NCBI GenBank assembly: GCA_009731375.1
Contig: BJOX01000025.1
Coordinates: 513,881-577,880 of the forward strand
DNA from: Paulinella micropora
Lineage: Eukaryota; Cercozoa; Imbricatea; Euglyphida
DNA length: 64,000 nt
Direction: 5' to 3'
The position numbers and the translations under genes are program-made. The notes beneath the pieces are model-generated. The model saw only the letters and a list, made by a program, of their open reading frames with translations, made no database searches and was not told the origin of the DNA. Positions 43,044 to 57,795 of the stretch are shown here, piece after piece (within the stretch, counting starts at the first letter, position 1; each line of letters starts with the position of its first letter).

Positions 43044-44213
43044 TTTATGTATGTCATTATGTACGTATGTATGTATGTATGTACGTATGCATGCATGTAT
43101 ATATGTATGCATGTATGTCATACATGTAATACTATGCATATATGTATGTAATCATGTAATACTATGTATGTATGTATGTATGTATGTATGTATGTATGTT
43201 ATGTATGTATGTTATGTATGTATGTATGTTATGTATGTATGTATGTATGTATGTAAGTATGTACCACTCGTGCATTACACTCAGGGGACGAAGGCATCTC
43301 TTGTATGTATGTATGTATGCACGTATGTATGTATGTATGTATGTACGTACGTACGTACGTACGTACGTACGTATGTATGTATGTATGTATGTATGTATGT
43401 ATGTATGTACCGTTCGTGTGTTATTATCAGGTGAAGACGGCGCGACTTCATTCAGTGGTGATAATTCCTATATACATACATACATACATACATACATACA
43501 TACATGCATGCATACATGCATGCATACATACATACATGCATTACATACATACATTACATACATTACATACATACATACATACATGCATACATACATGCAT
43601 ACATGCATACATACATACATTACATACATACATACATTACTTACATACATACATACTTACATTCATAAATACATACAAACATTCATACATACATTACATA
43701 CATTACATACATATATACATACATACATACACACATACATACATACATACATACATACATACATACATACATACAATATACATACATGCATACATGCATA
43801 CATACATACATACATACATACATACATACATACATTACATACATACATGCATACATGCATACATACATACAGGCATGCATGCATACAGGCATACATACAT
43901 ACATGCTACATACATACATGCATTACATACATTACATACATTACATACATTACATACATACATACATACATACACACATTACATACATACATACATACAT
44001 ACGTACATACATACACATCCACATATATACATACACATCCACATATATACATACACATCCGCATACATACATACATTACATACATTACATACATACATAC
44101 GTACATATGTACATACGTACGTACGTACATATGTACATACATACATACGTACGTACGTACGTACATACATACATACATACATACATACATACATACATAC
44201 ATACATACATACA

Positions 44214-44247
<34 letters not shown>

Positions 44248-44454
44248 CACATCCACATATATACATACACATCCGCATACATACATACATTACATACATT
44301 ACATACATACATACGTACATATGTACGTACGTACGTACGTACGTACGTACATACATACATACATACATACATACATACATACATAAATACATACATACAT
44401 ACATACATACATACATACATACATACCAATGCGTTTGGTGTGGAGCCATCATCC
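42761..44454. repeat. (TATG)n then (CATA)n, with (TACG)n blocks
   Basis: TATG orientation to about 43460, then its complement CATA from 43470 on. Palindromic TACGTACG runs occur at 42838-42868, 43343-43370, 44117-44165 and 44312-44350. No gene. Confidence 0.9.
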
Positions 44455-44649
44455 TAAGTAAGTAAGTAAGTAAGTAAGTTTAAAGTAAAGTAAAGTACAG
44501 TAAAGTATAGCAAAGCAAAGTAAAATAAAGTAAAGTAAAGTAAAAGTAAAAGCAAAGTAAAGCAAAGTAAAGTAAAGTAAAGTAAAGTAAAGTAAAGTAA
44601 AGTAAAGTAAAAGTAAAAGTAATATTATTATTGTATTATTATTATTATA

Positions 44650-44709
<60 letters not shown>

Positions 44710-44762
44710 ATTGGATATTACTATTATTACTATTACTATTACTATTATTATTATGATTATTA

Positions 44763-44793
<31 letters not shown>

Positions 44794-45438
44794 CATACAT
44801 ACATTACATACATACATACGGACATGTACGTACGTACGTACGTACGTCATACGTACGTACATACGTACATACGTACGTACGTACACGTACGTACGTGTAT
44901 ACACGTACGTACGTACGTACGTACATGCATACATACATACATACATACATACATACATACCAAGTGGTTTGTTGCGTCGACAAAAACCTAAGCAAGTAAG
45001 TAAGTTTAAAGTAAAGTAAAGTAAAGTACAGTAAAGTAAAACAAAGCAAAGTAAAGTAAAGTAAAGTAAAGTAAAAGTGAAAGTAAAAGTAAAGTAAAGC
45101 AAAGTAAAGTAAAGTAAAGTAAGTAAAGTAATAAAGTAAAGTAAAAGTAAAAGTAAAAGTAAAAGTAAGTAAAGTAAGTGAAGTAAAGTAAAGTAAAAGT
45201 AAAAGTAAAAAGTATAGTAAAGTAAAAGTAAAAGTAAAAAGTATAGTAAAGTAAAGTAAAGTAAGTTAAGTTGAGTTGAGTTAAGTTAAGTTAAGTTTAA
45301 GTTTAAGTTTCAGTTAGGTTAAGTTAAGTTATGTTAAGATAAGTTAAGATAAGTTAAGATAAGTTAAGTTAAGTTAAGATAAGTTAAGTTAAGTTAAGTA
45401 AGTGAGTAAAGTAAGTAAATAAGTTAAGCAAGTAAGTA

Positions 45439-45481
<43 letters not shown>

Positions 45482-45552
45482 TTTAAGTCAAGTAAAGTAA
45501 AGTTAAGTAAAGTAAGTAAAGTAAGTAAGTAAGTAAGTAAAGCAAGTAAGTG

Positions 45553-45591
<39 letters not shown>

Positions 45592-45648
45592 CAAGCAAGT
45601 AAGAGAGTTAATGAGTACTAAGTAAATAAGTAAGTGAGTAGGTAAGTG

Positions 45649-45686
<38 letters not shown>

Positions 45687-45835
45687 GAAGTAGGTAAGTA
45701 GGTAAGTAGGTGGGTAGGTAAGTAAGTAAGTAAGTAAGCAAGTAAGTAAGTAAGTAAGTAAGAGAGTGAGTAAGTAACTAAGTAAGAGAGTGAGTGCGTA
45801 AGTAAGTGAATAAGTAAAAGAGTACGTAAGTATGC

Positions 45836-45880
<45 letters not shown>

Positions 45881-45994
45881 GTAAGTAAGTAAGTAAGTAA
45901 GTAAGTAGGTAGGTAGGTAGGTAAGTAAGTAAGTAAGGTAAAGTAAAGTAAAGTAAGTAAGTAAGTAAGAAGTAAGTAAGTAAGCAAGTTAAGT

Positions 45995-46042
<48 letters not shown>

Positions 46043-46051
46043 GTAAGTAAG

Positions 46052-46090
<39 letters not shown>

Positions 46091-46153
46091 GTAAGTAAAG
46101 TAAGTAAGTAAAGTAAGTAAGTAAAATAAGTTAAGTAAGTAAGTTAGGTAAGT

Positions 46154-46186
<33 letters not shown>

Positions 46187-46209
46187 TAGTAAGTAAGCTT
46201 CCCTTCACC
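44455..46209. repeat. (AAGT)n/(AAAGT)n/(TTAAG)n arrays with (ATT)n and (ACGT)n inserts
   Basis: AAGT tetramers and AAAGT pentamers at 44455-44625 and again 44990-46200, separated by (ATT)n (44623-44765) and CATA/TACG (44766-44965). ORFs reading Leu-Thr-Tyr repeats are artefacts. Confidence 0.9.
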
Positions 46210-46644
46210 NNNNNNNNNNNNNNNNNNNNNNNNNNNNNNNNNNNNNNNNNNNNNNNNNNNNNNNNNNNNNNNNNNNNNNNNNNNNNNNNNNNNNNNNNNN
46301 NNNNNNNNNNNNNNNNNNNNNNNNNNNNNNNNNNNNNNNNNNNNNNNNNNNNNNNNNNNNNNNNNNNNNNNNNNNNNNNNNNNNNNNNNNNNNNNNNNNN
46401 NNNNNNNNNNNNNNNNNNNNNNNNNNNNNNNNNNNNNNNNNNNNNNNNNNNNNNNNNNNNNNNNNNNNNNNNNNNNNNNNNNNNNNNNNNNNNNNNNNNN
46501 NNNNNNNNNNNNNNNNNNNNNNNNNNNNNNNNNNNNNNNNNNNNNNNNNNNNNNNNNNNNNNNNNNNNNNNNNNNNNNNNNNNNNNNNNNNNNNNNNNNN
46601 NNNNNNNNNNNNNNNNNNNNNNNNNNNNNNNNNNNNNNNNNNNN
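46210..46644. other. assembly gap (435 N)
   Basis: The right edge is a run of 22 C. Confidence 0.95.
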
Positions 46645-47084
46645 CCCCCCCCCCCCCCCCCCCCCCACGTTCTCTCTCTCTCTCTCTCCCTCTGTAAGTC
46701 ATTAAGCAAGAACCTCTTCATCAGCAGGATCAGGAAGGCCTTTGCTCTTACTCTCTGTAGCGCTTTCTCTACACATGCAAACATACATACATACATACAT
46801 ACATACATACATACATACATACATACATACATACATACATACGTACATACGTACGTACACGTACCGTACGTCCGTACATTACGTACATACATTCGTACAT
46901 ACATTACATACATACATTACATACATTACATACATACATACATACATATATACATATATACATATATACAGGCAGACCAGCAGACAGAAAGCCAGCCAGC
47001 CAGCCAGCCAGCCATACATACATTACATACATTACGTACATTACATACATTACATACATTACATATATACAGGCAGACCAGCAA

Positions 47085-47116
<32 letters not shown>

Positions 47117-47245
47117 ACGGACGGACGGACGGACGGACGGACGGACAGACAGGCAGACAGACAGACAGATGGACATACATACATACATACATACATACAT
47201 ACATACATACATACATACATACATACATTACATACATTACATACA

Positions 47246-47276
<31 letters not shown>

Positions 47277-47390
47277 CACACATACATACATACATTACAT
47301 ACATACATACACAGAGACAGAGGGACCTTTCAAAGAAATCATCTCCTGCTTCCAAACCTACATACATGAAAATACAAATACATATGCATA
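46645..47390. repeat. (CATA)n with CAGC, GGAC and CAGA blocks
   Basis: After a C run and a 70-base unique stretch, CATA repeats contain two parallel blocks AGGCAGACCAGCA..(CAGC)n near 46970 and 47070, then (GGAC)n. No gene. Confidence 0.85.
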
Positions 47391-48500
<1,110 letters not shown>

Positions 48501-48671
48501 ACATACATACACACATTACATGAATGAAATACATGGAATGCATTACATACATACAAACATACACACATACACACATACACACATAGATACATTACATACA
48601 TAACATACATACATACATACATATATACATACATACATACATACATTACATACATACATACATTACATACA

Positions 48672-48702
<31 letters not shown>

Positions 48703-49287
48703 CATACATTCATACATACATACATTCATAAATACATACATTCATACATACATACAAACATACAAACCTACAAACCTCCAAACCTACCTACATACATAAC
48801 ATACATAACAGACATAACAGACATAACATACATACATACATACATACATACATAGCTGCTTTCTGTATCGACATATATACATATATAAATATATACATAC
48901 ACATACATACATACATACATAACATACATATGTGCATACAATACATACACACATACATACATACATACATACATACATACATGCATCCATGCATACATAC
49001 ATACATACATACATACATACATACATACATACCTACATACCTACATGCATACATACATACATACATACATACCTACCTACATACATACATACATGCATAC
49101 ATACATACATACATACATACATACATACATACATACATACATTACATACCTACATACCTACCTACATACATACATACATGCATGGATACATACATACATG
49201 CATGCATACATACATACATACATACATACATACCTGACATAGCTGCTGTCTTGGAGAATGAGGTGTCGACATACATACATACATACA

Positions 49288-49321
<34 letters not shown>

Positions 49322-49597
49322 CATACATACATACATACATACATACATACATACATACATACATACATACATACATACCTTACCTACCTACCTACCTACC
49401 TACCTACCTACCTACATGCATACATACATACCTACATACATACCTGCATACATACATACATACATACATGCATGCATGCATGCATGCATGCATACATACA
49501 TACATACATACATACATACATACATACATACATACCTGACACAGCTGCTGACTTGGAGAATGAGGTGTCGATGTCATACACATCTTCAAGCTTTTGC
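48501..49597. repeat. (CATA)n array with a twice-occurring anchor
   Basis: CATA, CCTA and CATG variants. The anchor ACCTGACATAGCTGCTGTCT..GAGAATGAGGTGTCGA is at 49231 and 49535. Confidence 0.9.
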
Positions 49598-49602
49598 CCT
49601 GT

Positions 49603-49650
<48 letters not shown>

Positions 49651-49816
49651 GTAGATAGATAGGTAGGTAGGTAGGTAGATAGATAGATAGATAGATATAG
49701 ATAGATAGATAGATAGATAAGTAGGTAGGTTGGTAGGTAGGTAGGTAGATAGATAGATAGATAAGATAATAAGATAGATAAGATAGGTAGATAGATAGAT
49801 AGATAGATAGATAGAT

Positions 49817-49850
<34 letters not shown>

Positions 49851-50013
49851 CGATAGATAGATAGATAGATAGATATATATAGATAGGTAGATAGGTAGAT
49901 AGGTAGATAGGTAGATAGATAGATAGATAGTAGGTAGGTAGAAGATAGATAGGTAGATAGACAGGTAGGTAGGTAGGTAGGTAGGCAGGTAGGTAGGTAG
50001 GTAGGTAGGTAGG

Positions 50014-50052
<39 letters not shown>

Positions 50053-50118
50053 GTAGGTAGGTAGGTAGATAGATAGATAGATAGGTAGATAGATAGATAG
50101 GTAGGTAGGTAGATAGAC

Positions 50119-50156
<38 letters not shown>

Positions 50157-50293
50157 GTAGATATAAGATAGATAGAGACCGCTACGGAACTTGCGGTACA
50201 AGTCCGAGTTGAGAAAAAGATAGAAAGATAGATAGATAGGTAGATATATAGATAGATAGGTAGATAGATAGATAGGTAGATAGGTAGATATAT

Positions 50294-50349
<56 letters not shown>

Positions 50350-50390
50350 GAGACCGCTACGGAACTTGCGGTACACGTCCGAGTTCAGAA

Positions 50391-50447
<57 letters not shown>

Positions 50448-50517
50448 GACCGCTACGGAACTTGCGGTACACGTCCGAGTTGAGAATGGGTAGGTAGGTA
50501 GGTAGATAGATAGATAT

Positions 50518-50570
<53 letters not shown>

Positions 50571-50607
50571 GACCGCTACGGAACTTGCGGTATACATCCG
50601 AGTTGAG
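49598..50607. repeat. (GATA)n/(GGTA)n higher-order repeat with anchor D
   Basis: Four copies of a 41-base anchor beginning AGACCGCTACGGAACTTGCG at 50176, 50351, 50447 and 50570, embedded in GATA. The copies differ by only one or two bases. Confidence 0.9.
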
Positions 50608-51098
50608 AAAACGGCCTATGTATATGTATATGTATATATCGATGTCCTTGTTTATGTGTTTGTGTATGTGTATAAGTATGTGTATGTGTGTGTGTGTGTG
50701 TGTATGTGTGTGTATGTATAGGCCCATGTACATGTATATGTATATGTAAACGGCCTATGTATATGTGTATGTATATGTCTATGTCCTTGTTTATGTGTTT
50801 GTGTATGTGTATAAGTATGTGTATGTGTGTGTGTGTGTATGTGTGTATGTATATGCCCATGTATATGTATATGTATATGTACATGTATATATATATGTAT
50901 ATATATGTATATATATATATATGTATGTATAAATATATATATATATATATGTATATGTATATGTATACGTACATGTGTATGTACATGTGTATGTATATGT
51001 ATATGTATATGCATATGTATATGTATATGTATATGTATACGTACATGTATACGTACATGTGTATGTGTATGTGTATGTATATGTATATGTATATGTAC

Positions 51099-51154
<56 letters not shown>

Positions 51155-51225
51155 TGCATATGTATATGTCGATGTGTATGTATATGTGTATTTGTACATA
51201 TATGTATACCATATATGTCTGTTCC
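50608..51225. repeat. (GTATAT)n array, first part duplicated
   Basis: A segment of about 140 bases starting AACGGCCTATGTATATG (50608 and 50748) is tandemly duplicated, followed by a long GTATAT hexamer array. Confidence 0.85.
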
Positions 51226-51322
51226 CATGACAAGCAAAAGCTCTTCTGCTACTGGGTCCAATATTTTTTGAAGGTCCTAGGCAGATGATACATATGGATA
51301 GATATGTTTGTTCTATCAGCGG

Positions 51323-51519
51323 TAAGGAATAATGAAAAATTTCGGCCAGAACAAATTATCCCGTAATGACGGCACATTTCTTATTCAAAGTTGTGAAGAA
51401 TTTCGGCCAGCCGGTAATTACGGTACATTTGTTGTCCACAAATAAAAGTTTAGTCCAAAATTCCCCGTATGTACGGGTGGCCGAAAGGTGAGGCGGCCGA
51501 AATTTTTCACTATTCCTAA
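51323..51519. mobile_element. MITE with 22-bp TIRs and TAA target duplication
   Basis: The terminal inverted repeats GGAATARTGAAAAATTTCGG plus CC (51326-51347 and 51495-51516) match with one mismatch. TAA flanks both ends (51323-51325 and 51517-51519), a 3-base target duplication of the TWA type used by PIF/Harbinger elements. The 191-base element has no coding capacity. Inner copies of TTCGGCC and GGTAATTACGG give it extra symmetry. It would be moved only by a transposase encoded elsewhere. Confidence 0.8.
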
Positions 51520-51539
51520 GGCATTCGTTCCACCCTTTC

Positions 51540-51694
51540 ACTAGGAGGTGGATAGATAAAATAGATAGATTTGATGCATAGATGGATGGATGGATGGATG
51601 GATGCGTGGACGGATGGATGGATGGATAGATAGATAGATAGAGTTGAAGATCCATAGATTAGATAGGTAGGTAGGTAGGTAGGTAGGTAGGTAT

Positions 51695-51742
<48 letters not shown>

Positions 51743-51795
51743 AGTTGAAGATCCATACATAGATAGATAGGTAGGTGGGTAGGTAGGTAGGTAGG

Positions 51796-51836
<41 letters not shown>

Positions 51837-51934
51837 CCATACATAGGTAGGTAGGTAGGTAGGTAGGTAGGTAGGTAGGTAGGTAGAAAGACAGACAGAC
51901 AGACAGACAGACAGATGATAGATAGACAGATAGC

Positions 51935-51977
<43 letters not shown>

Positions 51978-52060
51978 TCGCACCTCCATCTTGGTGGAGT
52001 CGTTGACTGAGTCGATGGCTTTGCCAGTCTCCACCTGATTAAGGTACACATACGAATATG
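51540..52060. repeat. (GATG)n/(GATA)n array with a TTGAAGATCCATA anchor
   Basis: GATA and GGTA runs; the anchor AGTTGAAGATCCATA occurs at 51641 and 51742, with a shorter ATCCATACATAG copy at 51835. Confidence 0.85.
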
Positions 52061-52211
52061 TATGTATGTATGTATGTATGTATGCATGTATGTTTGTATG
52101 TATGTATATATATATATGTATATATATAAATATATATAAATATATATATATATACATATATATACACACATATATATATATACACATATATATATATATA
52201 TGTATATGCAC

Positions 52212-52258
<47 letters not shown>

Positions 52259-52411
52259 GCGGGTCTGAGATGTTCACTTGCAGCATTAAATACATATATA
52301 ACATACACATACACATACACATAGATCAATGTTTACCCTTAAGCGGTGAGAGATGTTGACTGACAATGGCGCGTCAACAGTCAGGTATTTCCCTAATAAC
52401 ATTTTTACATG

Positions 52412-52442
<31 letters not shown>

Positions 52443-52490
52443 ATATATACATATATATATATATGCATACATGTATATGCATGTATATAT
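52061..52490. repeat. (TATG)n and (TA)n sequence around a short unique island
   Basis: Mostly TATA/TATG; the island 52258-52408 has no recognisable feature. Confidence 0.8.
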
Positions 52491-52590
52491 ATATCGTAGA
52501 TGTTTCGCAGGCCTTGCTGTGCAGGATTCGATTTGAAGTTCATTATATTATACATACATGTATATGCATATATACATGCGTGCATACATG

Positions 52591-52633
<43 letters not shown>

Positions 52634-52738
52634 CATAGAGGTGTCGCAGGCCTTGCTGCTGTGCAGTCTTCGATTTGTAGTTCATAATATTATACATACA
52701 TGTATATGCATATGTACATGCGTGCATACATGTATATG

Positions 52739-52791
<53 letters not shown>

Positions 52792-53355
52792 CGTAGAGGT
52801 CTCACAGGCCATGCTGTGCAGTGTTCGATTTGAAGTTCATTATATTATACATACATGTATATGCATATGTGCATATATATATATATGTATATAGTAGAGG
52901 TCTCGCAGGCCTTGCTATGCAGTCTTCGATTTGTAGTTCCTCATTATTATACATACATGTAGATGCATATGTATATGCATGCATACATGCACAGGTATGT
53001 CTATTTACATATACAAAAACATATACATATACACATACACATACATACACATACACATACACACACATACACATACACATACCTAATACCTATACCTATA
53101 CTTATACATCTGCATATGCATATGCATATGTACATGTACAGGTACATGTACATGTACATGTACGTGTACACGTACACGTACGTGTACACGTACACGTACG
53201 TGTACGTGTACGTCACGTACGTGTACGTGTGCGTGTGCGTGTGCGTATGCATATATACGCATACGCATATGCATATGCATATGCATATGCATATGCATAT
53301 GCATAGGCATATGCATACGCATATGCATATACATATGCATATACATATACATATG

Positions 53356-53392
<37 letters not shown>

Positions 53393-53570
53393 TTAAACAT
53401 ATACTTAAACATAAACATAAACATAAACATATACATATACATGTACATGTACATATACATATACATAAACATGCACAAAAACATTTACATATACATTTAC
53501 ATTTACATAGGTACCGTAGATATCTCGCAGGCCTTGCTGTGTAGTATTTGACTTGTAGGTCATAATATTT
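52491..53570. repeat. AT/CATA higher-order repeat with anchor E
   Basis: The anchor with TCGCAGGCCTTGCTGTGCAG and TCGATTTGAAGTTCATTATA recurs at about 52505, 52645, 52806, 52906 and 53527. Between copies lie ATACATACATGTATATGCAT stretches, and (GTAC)n and (GCATAT)n arrays at 53100-53400. Confidence 0.85.
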
Positions 53571-53725
53571 TTGTAGCACAGCGCATTCTCCTATATATGT
53601 ATGTATATGTATATGTATATGTATATGAATAATATTTTTGTCGCACAGCGCATTCTCCTATATATGTACATGTATATGTATATGTATCTGTATATGTATA
53701 TGTATCTGTATATGTATACGTATAC

Positions 53726-53785
<60 letters not shown>

Positions 53786-53921
53786 ATGTATATGAATAAT
53801 ATTTTTGTAGCACAGCGCATTCTCCTATATATGTATATGCATATGTATATGTATATGTATATGTATATGAATAATATTTTTGTAGCACAGCGCATTCTCC
53901 TATATATGCATATGTACATGC

Positions 53922-53968
<47 letters not shown>

Positions 53969-54015
53969 AATAATATTTTTGTAGCACAGCGCATTCTCCT
54001 GTATATGTATATGTG

Positions 54016-54079
<64 letters not shown>

Positions 54080-54112
54080 AATAACATTTTTGTAGCACAG
54101 TGCATTTTCCTA

Positions 54113-54162
<50 letters not shown>

Positions 54163-54186
54163 CATGTATATGTATATGTATATATG

Positions 54187-54234
<48 letters not shown>

Positions 54235-54258
54235 CATGTATATGTATATGTATATATG

Positions 54259-54304
<46 letters not shown>

Positions 54305-54337
54305 AATAATATTTTTGTCGCACAGCGCATTCTCCTA

Positions 54338-54415
<78 letters not shown>

Positions 54416-54438
54416 TACGCATATGTATACGTATATGC

Positions 54439-54480
<42 letters not shown>

Positions 54481-54548
54481 TTTTGTATATGTACATGTAT
54501 ATGTATATGTTTTTGTATATGTATATGTATATGTATACGTATACATAA

Positions 54549-54584
<36 letters not shown>

Positions 54585-54592
54585 CCATATGC

Positions 54593-54650
<58 letters not shown>

Positions 54651-54701
54651 ACATGAATAATATTTTTGTAGCACAGCGCATCCTCCTATATATGTATATG
54701 C

Positions 54702-54755
<54 letters not shown>

Positions 54756-54793
54756 GTATGTATATGTATATGTATATGTACATGTACATGTAC

Positions 54794-54829
<36 letters not shown>

Positions 54830-54840
54830 GTGTGTGTATG

Positions 54841-54890
<50 letters not shown>

Positions 54891-54969
54891 CATTTGTATA
54901 TCTACAAGTATATGTATATGTATCGGATTTGAAGTTCATAAAACTTTTGTAGCACACCCCATTCTCCTG

Positions 54970-55015
<46 letters not shown>

Positions 55016-55142
55016 CATATGTATATGTATATGTATAAGTATATGTATATGTATATCCATTTGTTCAATGTATATGTGTATGTATACGTATTGGATTTGT
55101 AGTTCATAATATTTTTGTAGCACAGCGCATTCTCCTGTATTA

Positions 55143-55192
<50 letters not shown>
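53571..55192. repeat. (GTATAT)n higher-order repeat with anchor F
   Basis: The anchor AATATTTTTGTAGCACAGCG plus CATTCTCCT recurs about ten times (for example near 53562, 53633, 53792, 53872, 53972, 54083, 54308, 54660, 55108), separated by 60-350 bases of GTATAT hexamers. Two copies (54925 and 55090) also carry the GGATTTGAAGTTCATAA part of anchor E, so E and F derive from one longer sequence. Confidence 0.9.
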
Positions 55193-55194
<2 letters not shown>

Positions 55195-55766
55195 AGGTTT
55201 TGGTTTTAATAATTCGCGTTTTTTGTGGCACAAGACTGCCACCTCGTCCATATCACGCAAGAGCCGGATCGGGCTGAGATCACGTAAAGCAGCCGTCGTC
55301 CATATCAAGCAAGAGCCGGATCGGGCTGAGATCACGTGAAGCAGCCGTCGTCCATATCAAGCAAGAGCCGGATCGGGCTGAGATCACGTAAAGCAACCGT
55401 CGTCCATATCCAGCAAGAGCCGGATCGGGCTGAGATCACGTAAAGCAGCCGTCGTCCATATCAAGCAAGAGCCGGATCGGGCTGAGATCACGTGAAGCAG
55501 CCGTCGTCCATATCAAGCAAGAGCCGGATCGGGCTGAGATCACGTAAATTAGCCGTCGTCCATACCAAGCAAGAGCCGGATCGGGCTGAGATCACGTAAA
55601 GCAGCCGACGTCCATATCAAGCCAGAGCCGGATCGGGCTGAGACCACGTGAAGCAGCAGGTCCTGTCGCAGTCTAGTCGCTGACCTAGCATCAGCGGGAA
55701 TCCCCCTCTTGGCGAAGCGCGGATGAGGTATGGCGCGAATTATTAAAACGCGAAACCAAAACCTTA
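55193..55766. mobile_element. TIR element containing a 52-bp minisatellite
   Basis: The outer arms TAAGGTTTTGGTTT (55193) and its reverse complement (ending 55766) pair, continuing into TTTTAATAATTCGCG on both sides with a short insertion in one arm. Inside, a 52-bp unit (core GAGCCGGATCGGGCTGAGAT) is repeated eight times at exactly 52-base spacing (55261, 55313, 55365, 55417, 55469, 55521, 55573, 55625). No ORF. The layout, TIRs around a tandem repeat, is known for MITE-like non-autonomous DNA transposons. Confidence 0.8.
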
Positions 55767-56250
55767 TTTATATGTATATGTACAATGTATATGTATATGC
55801 ATGTGCATGTGTATGTGCATGCATGTGCATGTGCATGTGTATGTGTATGTGTATGTGTATGTGCATGTGTTTGTGTATATGTATATGTATATGTATGATG
55901 TATGTGTATATGTGTATGTGTATGTGTATGTGCAGGTATATATGTATATGTATATGTATGTGTATATGTGTATGTATATGTATATGTACATGTATACGTA
56001 TGAGTATGAGTATGTGTATGTGTATATGTGTATGTGTATGTGTATGTGCATGTGTATATGTATATGTATGTGATATATTATGTGTATACGTATATATTTA
56101 TGTATACGTATATCCATATGTATATGGAAATCTTTATATACGAATATGTATGTGTATGTATGTATACGTATATGTATATTTATACCTGATTGAACTCCGA
56201 AGTGCAGAAGTAGAGGAAGAACTTATAGCCTTACATACATACATACATAC
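55767..56250. repeat. (TATG)n/(TGTA)n sequence with a short unique end
   Basis: GTATAT and TGCATG variants to 56180, then a short stretch containing CTGATTGAACTCCGAAGTGC. No gene. Confidence 0.85.
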
Positions 56251-56267
56251 ATGCATACATACATATA

Positions 56268-56790
56268 CATACATTCCATTCCATTTCCATTTCCATTCCA
56301 TGTCCATTTCCATTCCATTTCCATTTCCATTCCATTTCCTTTCCATTTCCATTTCCTTTCCATTTCCATTTCCATTTCCATTTCCATTCCATTCCCATTC
56401 CATTGCATTTCCATTCCATTCCATTTCCATTCCATTTCCATTCCATTTCCATTCCATTTCCATTCCATTTCCATTCCATTTCCATTCCATTTCCATTCCA
56501 TTCCATTTCCATTCCATTCCATTCCATTCCATTTCCATTCCATTCCATTTCCATTTCCATTCCATTCCCATTCCATTCCATTCCCATTCCATTCCATTCC
56601 ATTTCCATTTCCATTCCATTCCCATTCCATTCCATTCCCATTCCATTCCATTCCCATTCCATTTCATTTCCATTCCATTTCCATTACATTCCATTTCCAT
56701 TACATTCCATTTCCATTCCATTCCATTTCCATTACATGCCATTTCCATTACATTCCATTTCCATTTTTCCATTTCCATTTCCATTACATT
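56268..56790. repeat. (TTCCA)n/(TTTCCA)n array
   Basis: About 520 bases of pentamer CATTC mixed with hexamer CCATTT. It resembles the GGAAT satellite motif of other animals in sequence only. Confidence 0.95.
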
Positions 56791-57139
56791 ACATTAAATT
56801 AGATTACATTAGATTAGATTACATTAGATTAGATAACATTACATTACATATCATTACATTACATTACATTACATAACATTACATAACATAACATAACATA
56901 ACATAACATACATACACACATACATACATACATACATACATACATACACAACACACCTTTGCTTGTCGCTAGCAGGTCAGTCAAGGGCATGGCGTCTAAA
57001 AATACGTATTATGTATATGTATATGTATGTATGTACGTATGTATGTATGTATGTCTGTCTGTGTGTACGTATGTATGTCTGTATGTATGTATGTATGTAT
57101 GTATGTATGTATGTGTGTATTTATGTATGTATGTAAAGG
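56791..57139. repeat. (ATTAC)n, (ATAAC)n, (CATA)n and (TATG)n
   Basis: Pentamer arrays, then tetramers, with a 55-base unique island at 56957-57010. No gene. Confidence 0.85.
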
Positions 57140-57266
57140 TAGGTAGGTAGGTAGATCTTAAACCTTCAGGGATGTTGTAGATTGGTTTGAAGATGTCGAA
57201 GGTGCGAAGGGCCGGAAGGAAGAGTGCAGATACCACATACCAAAAGGGGGGAATCTAACACACGCG

Positions 57267-57312
<46 letters not shown>

Positions 57313-57317
57313 CAGAC

Positions 57318-57359
<42 letters not shown>

Positions 57360-57752
57360 GTGCGAAGGGCCGGAAGGAAGAGAGCAGATACCACATACCA
57401 AAAGGGGGGTATCTAACACACGCGGATAGATAGATTAATAGATAGATTAGATAGATAGATAGATAGATAGATATATAGGTAGATAGGTAGATAGATAGGT
57501 AGATAGATAAATAGATAGATAGGTGCGAAGAGCCGGAAGGAAGAGCAGATACCACATACCAAAAAGGGGGTATCTAACACACGCGGATAGATAGATAGAT
57601 TAGATAGATAGATAGATAGATAGATAGATATATAGATAGGTAGATAGGTAGGTAGGTAGATGGATAGATAGATAGATAGATAGATAGGTGCGAAGGGCCG
57701 GAAGGAAGAGAGCAGATACCACATACCAAAAGGGGGGTATCTAACACACGCG

Positions 57753-57795
<43 letters not shown>

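Noticed and set aside
53560-55335. A 591-codon minus-strand ORF of Tyr/Thr/Ile repeats
   Set aside because: Translation of GTATAT hexamers and anchors; no protein-like composition.
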